Shown here one piece after another: positions 31,635 to 33,601 of a stretch of DNA of 33,601 nucleotides. How positions within the stretch are numbered: the first letter of the stretch is position 1; the number at the start of each line of letters is the position of its first letter. Source of the stretch: an uncultured Bacteroidia bacterium (GTDB lineage Bacteria; Bacteroidota; Bacteroidia; Bacteroidales; UBA932). A model generated the notes under the pieces. It saw only the letters and a list, made by a program, of their open reading frames with translations, made no database searches and had not been told where the DNA came from. The stretch spans positions 1 through 33,601 of the forward strand of contig CACYWN010000032.1 in assembly GCA_902778105.1 (NCBI GenBank). Direction: 5' to 3'. A program made the position numbers and the translations under genes.

Positions 31635-33251
31635 TCAGGCTGCGTTTATTGCTTCGATCTTTGGGAGGAGTACCGCTGCCGGTTCTGATGTGATCGGTTG
31701 ATTCAGGGTCTGTACTTTCGCATATTTGCGCAGATTGTGGGCCAACGCCACCAGGCCGAACTCGACGTTGACCTTCGCATTGCCCTTGAGACGGAACCGC
31801 TTGAAGCCGTGGTCGAACTTGATGTCGCCGAACACCGCTTCCGGTTCGATCGGACGCCTGCTCCTGTGATAGAGTCCCTCCTCGCTGGTCAGTCGTTCTT
31901 TGGCTTTGGCCCGGAAGGCATTGCTCCTGTGATTGACTTCGATGACCCGTCGGTTCCCCTTCCCCTTGTAGCATAGGCACCTCAGCGGGCAACCCGCGCA
32001 GTTCTGGGCGCGGTATCTGCTGACGGTAGACACGTAGCCGAGGTCCGACTTGGATTGTACGTCGCCGATGTGTTCCATGTGCTGGCCCATCGGACAGACA
32101 TAGTAGTTCTCCTCGGCATTGTAGTACAGGTTCTGGACGAGGAAGGGATTGCCCGTATACTTCCGTTTGTCTTCCGCATGGAACATGTTGTACTTGACGA
32201 ACGCCTCGATCCCGTTCTCCTCCATCCACACATAGTTCTGTTCGCTCCCGTATCCGGAGTCCGCAACGGCTTTCGAGCTCTGGATGCCGTAGCGCTCGCT
32301 GAAGGTGGTCATGAAGGGGATGAGGGTTCCCTGGTCGGTCGGCCTCCAGTAGATGCCGTAGTTCGTGATGTACTGGTTCTCCGTGGCTATCTGGATGTTA
32401 TAGCCGGGCTTGGTCTGGCCGTTGTTCATCGCGTCTTCCTTCATCCGCATGAACGTCGCGTCCGGGTCCGTCTTCGAGTAGCTGTTCCTTTCGCCAAGGG
32501 TGTCCAGTTTCTCCTCGTATTCGCGCATCTTTCCGACGGACTCCTTCGCCACCTTCTCCACGGCCTTCCGCTGTGGCTTGTCCAGGGCATGCTCCCCATT
32601 CACCTCCTTCTCCTTCATCTTCTCCAGGATGCGCCCCGTCCGCTCCTCCATCTCCTTCGCCGTCAGAGGCTTTTCCGCTTCGGATTCCTTCTGTTCCATC
32701 TCCAGCGCACGCTCCGCCTCTTCCAATACCGCCCGGACGTTCTTCTCGAGCTTCGCCTTGTTGGTCTCGGTCGCCCGTTTCCATACGAACGTGTACTTGT
32801 TGGCGGCGGACTCGATCTTGGTGCCGTCGATGTACTGCACGTCCAGCGTCACGAGGCCCTCCTCGACCAGCAGCTTCACCACCTGCGTGAACAGGTCCCC
32901 GAACGTCCCCACGAGGCGCCTGCTCCGGAAGTTGTTGATGGTGCGGAAGTCCGGGATTAGCGTGCCACCCAGCCACATGTAAATGATGCTCTCCCGCCAC
33001 GCCTGCTCGATCTGACGGCCGGAGTAGATGTTGCTCAGGTATGCGTAGATGATGACCTTCAGCAGGGCACGGGGCGCATAGGAGCTCGTCCCGCCGCCCT
33101 TGTACGTGCGCTCGAGCTCCCTGATATCAAGGTTCTCGACGACGGCGTCGACCACCCGGGCGGGGTGCTCGGCCGGAACTATGTCGGAAAGATACATGGG
33201 AAAGAGGCTCCCCTCGTTGCGATTGTAAGATTTATAGACTACCTTTGCCAT
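31635..33251 (-). CDS. IS1182 family DDE transposase
   Basis: The protein has 538 residues from ATG 33251. The upstream in-frame ATG at 33341 lies upstream of the -7 element and is not used. The N-terminal domain has MYLSDIVPAEHPARVVDAV and the helix-turn-helix-like YLSNIYSGRQIEQAWRES. Catalytic residues are Asp in YIDGTKIESAANKYTFVWK, Asp in VADSGYGSEQNY and Glu in RPIEPEAVFGDIKFDHGF. A charged coiled-coil-like insert lies at ~195-275, and a Cys cluster (NCAGCPLRCLC) near residues 425-440 is also typical of this family. The reading frame is intact from end to end. Confidence 0.93.
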   Translation of the reverse strand: MAKVVYKSYNRNEGSLFPMYLSDIVPAEHPARVVDAVVENLDIRELERTYKGGGTSSYAPRALLKVIIYAYLSNIYSGRQIEQAWRESIIYMWLGGTLIPDFRTINNFRSRRLVGTFGDLFTQVVKLLVEEGLVTLDVQYIDGTKIESAANKYTFVWKRATETNKAKLEKNVRAVLEEAERALEMEQKESEAEKPLTAKEMEERTGRILEKMKEKEVNGEHALDKPQRKAVEKVAKESVGKMREYEEKLDTLGERNSYSKTDPDATFMRMKEDAMNNGQTKPGYNIQIATENQYITNYGIYWRPTDQGTLIPFMTTFSERYGIQSSKAVADSGYGSEQNYVWMEENGIEAFVKYNMFHAEDKRKYTGNPFLVQNLYYNAEENYYVCPMGQHMEHIGDVQSKSDLGYVSTVSRYRAQNCAGCPLRCLCYKGKGNRRVIEVNHRSNAFRAKAKERLTSEEGLYHRSRRPIEPEAVFGDIKFDHGFKRFRLKGNAKVNVEFGLVALAHNLRKYAKVQTLNQPITSEPAAVLLPKIEAINAA

Positions 33252-33288
33252 GCTTGATGTCAATGTTTGATTGTTTTTAGGTGCAAGA

Positions 33289-33320
33289 CAAAGATAGTCA
33301 TAATCATTGACAAAAGCAAT
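33289..33320 (-). promoter_or_regulatory. Promoter of the transposase gene
   Basis: Read on the minus strand, ATTG (33320-33317) or TTGC (33319-33316) and TATCTTTG (33296-33289) are 20 or 19 bp apart. The -7 element is perfect against TAnnTTTG, and the ATG lies about 37 bp downstream behind an A-rich leader. Confidence 0.75.
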
Positions 33321-33353
33321 AGCTATTCCTTTGATTATCAAAAGAATAGCTAT
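33319..33353. promoter_or_regulatory. 35-bp near-perfect palindrome beside the transposase promoter
   Basis: ATAGCTATTCCTTTGAT (33319-33335) and ATCAAAAGAATAGCTAT (33337-33353) are reverse complements at 16 of 17 positions around one central base. It touches the -33 box of the transposase promoter. It may be an operator, a binding site for the transposase or a host factor, or a cruciform. Confidence 0.75.
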
Positions 33354-33391
33354 ATTTTTATAGGCGCGTCAAGAGGAAGGGAGATACCCTC

Positions 33392-33515
33392 CCGGAGGCG
33401 TGTCCACCCCCGGACACGGGCAGGGGGAGGGGCCCGTTGGATACAAGTTCCCGCCCTGGCGGGGACGCAGGAGACAATGGGAGGGGCCGGAGTGGAGCGC
33501 AGCGGAACGGAGTCC
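33392..33515 (-). repeat. Right copy of the subterminal inverted repeat
   Basis: The reverse complement of this block contains, in order, the same segments as the left copy, with small insertions near the outer end and differences at the junctions between segments. Apart from this block and the terminal structures, I see nothing else in 33354-33563. Confidence 0.8.
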
Positions 33516-33553
33516 TCCGGGAGGGTACTCCCTTCCTCCCTCACTCCATCATA

Positions 33554-33599
33554 CAAAAAAAGAGGATGACCTTAAGTCAATCTGACTTTTTGGTCACCC
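33554..33599 (-). terminator. Inward-pointing terminator at the right end of the element
   Basis: On the minus strand GGGTGACC (33599-33592) pairs with GGTCATCC (33571-33564) with one G-U pair, an inner AAGTCA/TGACTT stem adds to it, and TCTTTTTTTG follows. It would stop transcripts entering from the right. Confidence 0.7.
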
Positions 33600-33601
33600 T
33601 C
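33585..33601 (-). repeat. Right terminal inverted repeat of the insertion sequence
   Basis: The reverse complement GAGGGTGACCAAAAAGT pairs with the left end at 13 of 17 positions. The window stops at its last base, so an extra outer base or two cannot be excluded. Confidence 0.55.

Larger units (their letters stand above)
31441..33601 (-). mobile_element. IS1182-type insertion sequence
   Basis: The element is about 2.16 kb. A single transposase gene sits between terminal inverted repeats at 31441-31457 and 33585-33601. Inside these are inward-pointing hairpin terminators and long subterminal inverted repeats. The right end coincides with the end of the window, so the target-site duplication cannot be checked. 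The transposase is intact and has a promoter, so the element may be active. Elements of this kind are often multi-copy, which would explain a sequence break here. Confidence 0.8.

Overview
The window looks like chromosomal DNA of a GC-rich member of the Bacteroidales, probably a gut or similar host-associated lineage. The evidence is TonB-dependent receptors with carboxypeptidase-like N-terminal domains, BACON and DUF5689 lipoproteins, GH92/GH125/GH130 enzymes, and promoters of the Bacteroidetes type (TTTG, 19-20 bp, TAnnTTTG) with little sign of Shine-Dalgarno sequences. I cannot name the species.

Positions 1-15015 (mostly + strand) hold the end of an unrecognised gene, a terminator and promoter, a GH92 alpha-mannosidase, and a divergent pair made of an RNA ligase (minus) and an unknown protein (plus) that share a regulatory gap with two palindromes. 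A mannoside-degradation run follows: GH125 exo-alpha-1,6-mannosidase, GH92, GH130 phosphorylase, an FGE-like/sialidase-like fusion, a third GH92, a ROK sugar kinase and mannose-6-phosphate isomerase. The enzymes fit together. GH92 and GH125 trim alpha-mannosides, probably high-mannose N-glycan, in the periplasm or at the surface. The GH130 cleaves the remaining Man-beta-1,4-GlcNAc core by phosphorolysis. The kinase and isomerase bring mannose into glycolysis. No SusC/SusD pair or core-trimming GH18/GH20 is present in the window.

Positions 15019-31366 (minus strand) are one tightly packed eight-gene run read from a promoter at about 31405-31436. In order of transcription it encodes an Oar-like TonB-dependent receptor, two lipoproteins built of BACON and repeated OB-fold-like modules (the second interrupted by a frameshift inside near-identical repeats), a BACON-NUC1 DNA/RNA endonuclease lipoprotein, an endonuclease/exonuclease/phosphatase-fold protein, a second TonB-dependent receptor, a DUF5689 lipoprotein and an M3 dipeptidyl carboxypeptidase. 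I infer an envelope system that binds, cuts and imports extracellular nucleic acid or nucleoprotein. This is the most interesting part of the window.

Positions 31441-33601 are an IS1182-type insertion sequence with terminal inverted repeats, long subterminal inverted repeats and hairpin terminators pointing inward from each end. It sits 4 bp upstream of the -33 element of the operon promoter. The window ends at the outer edge of the right terminal repeat.
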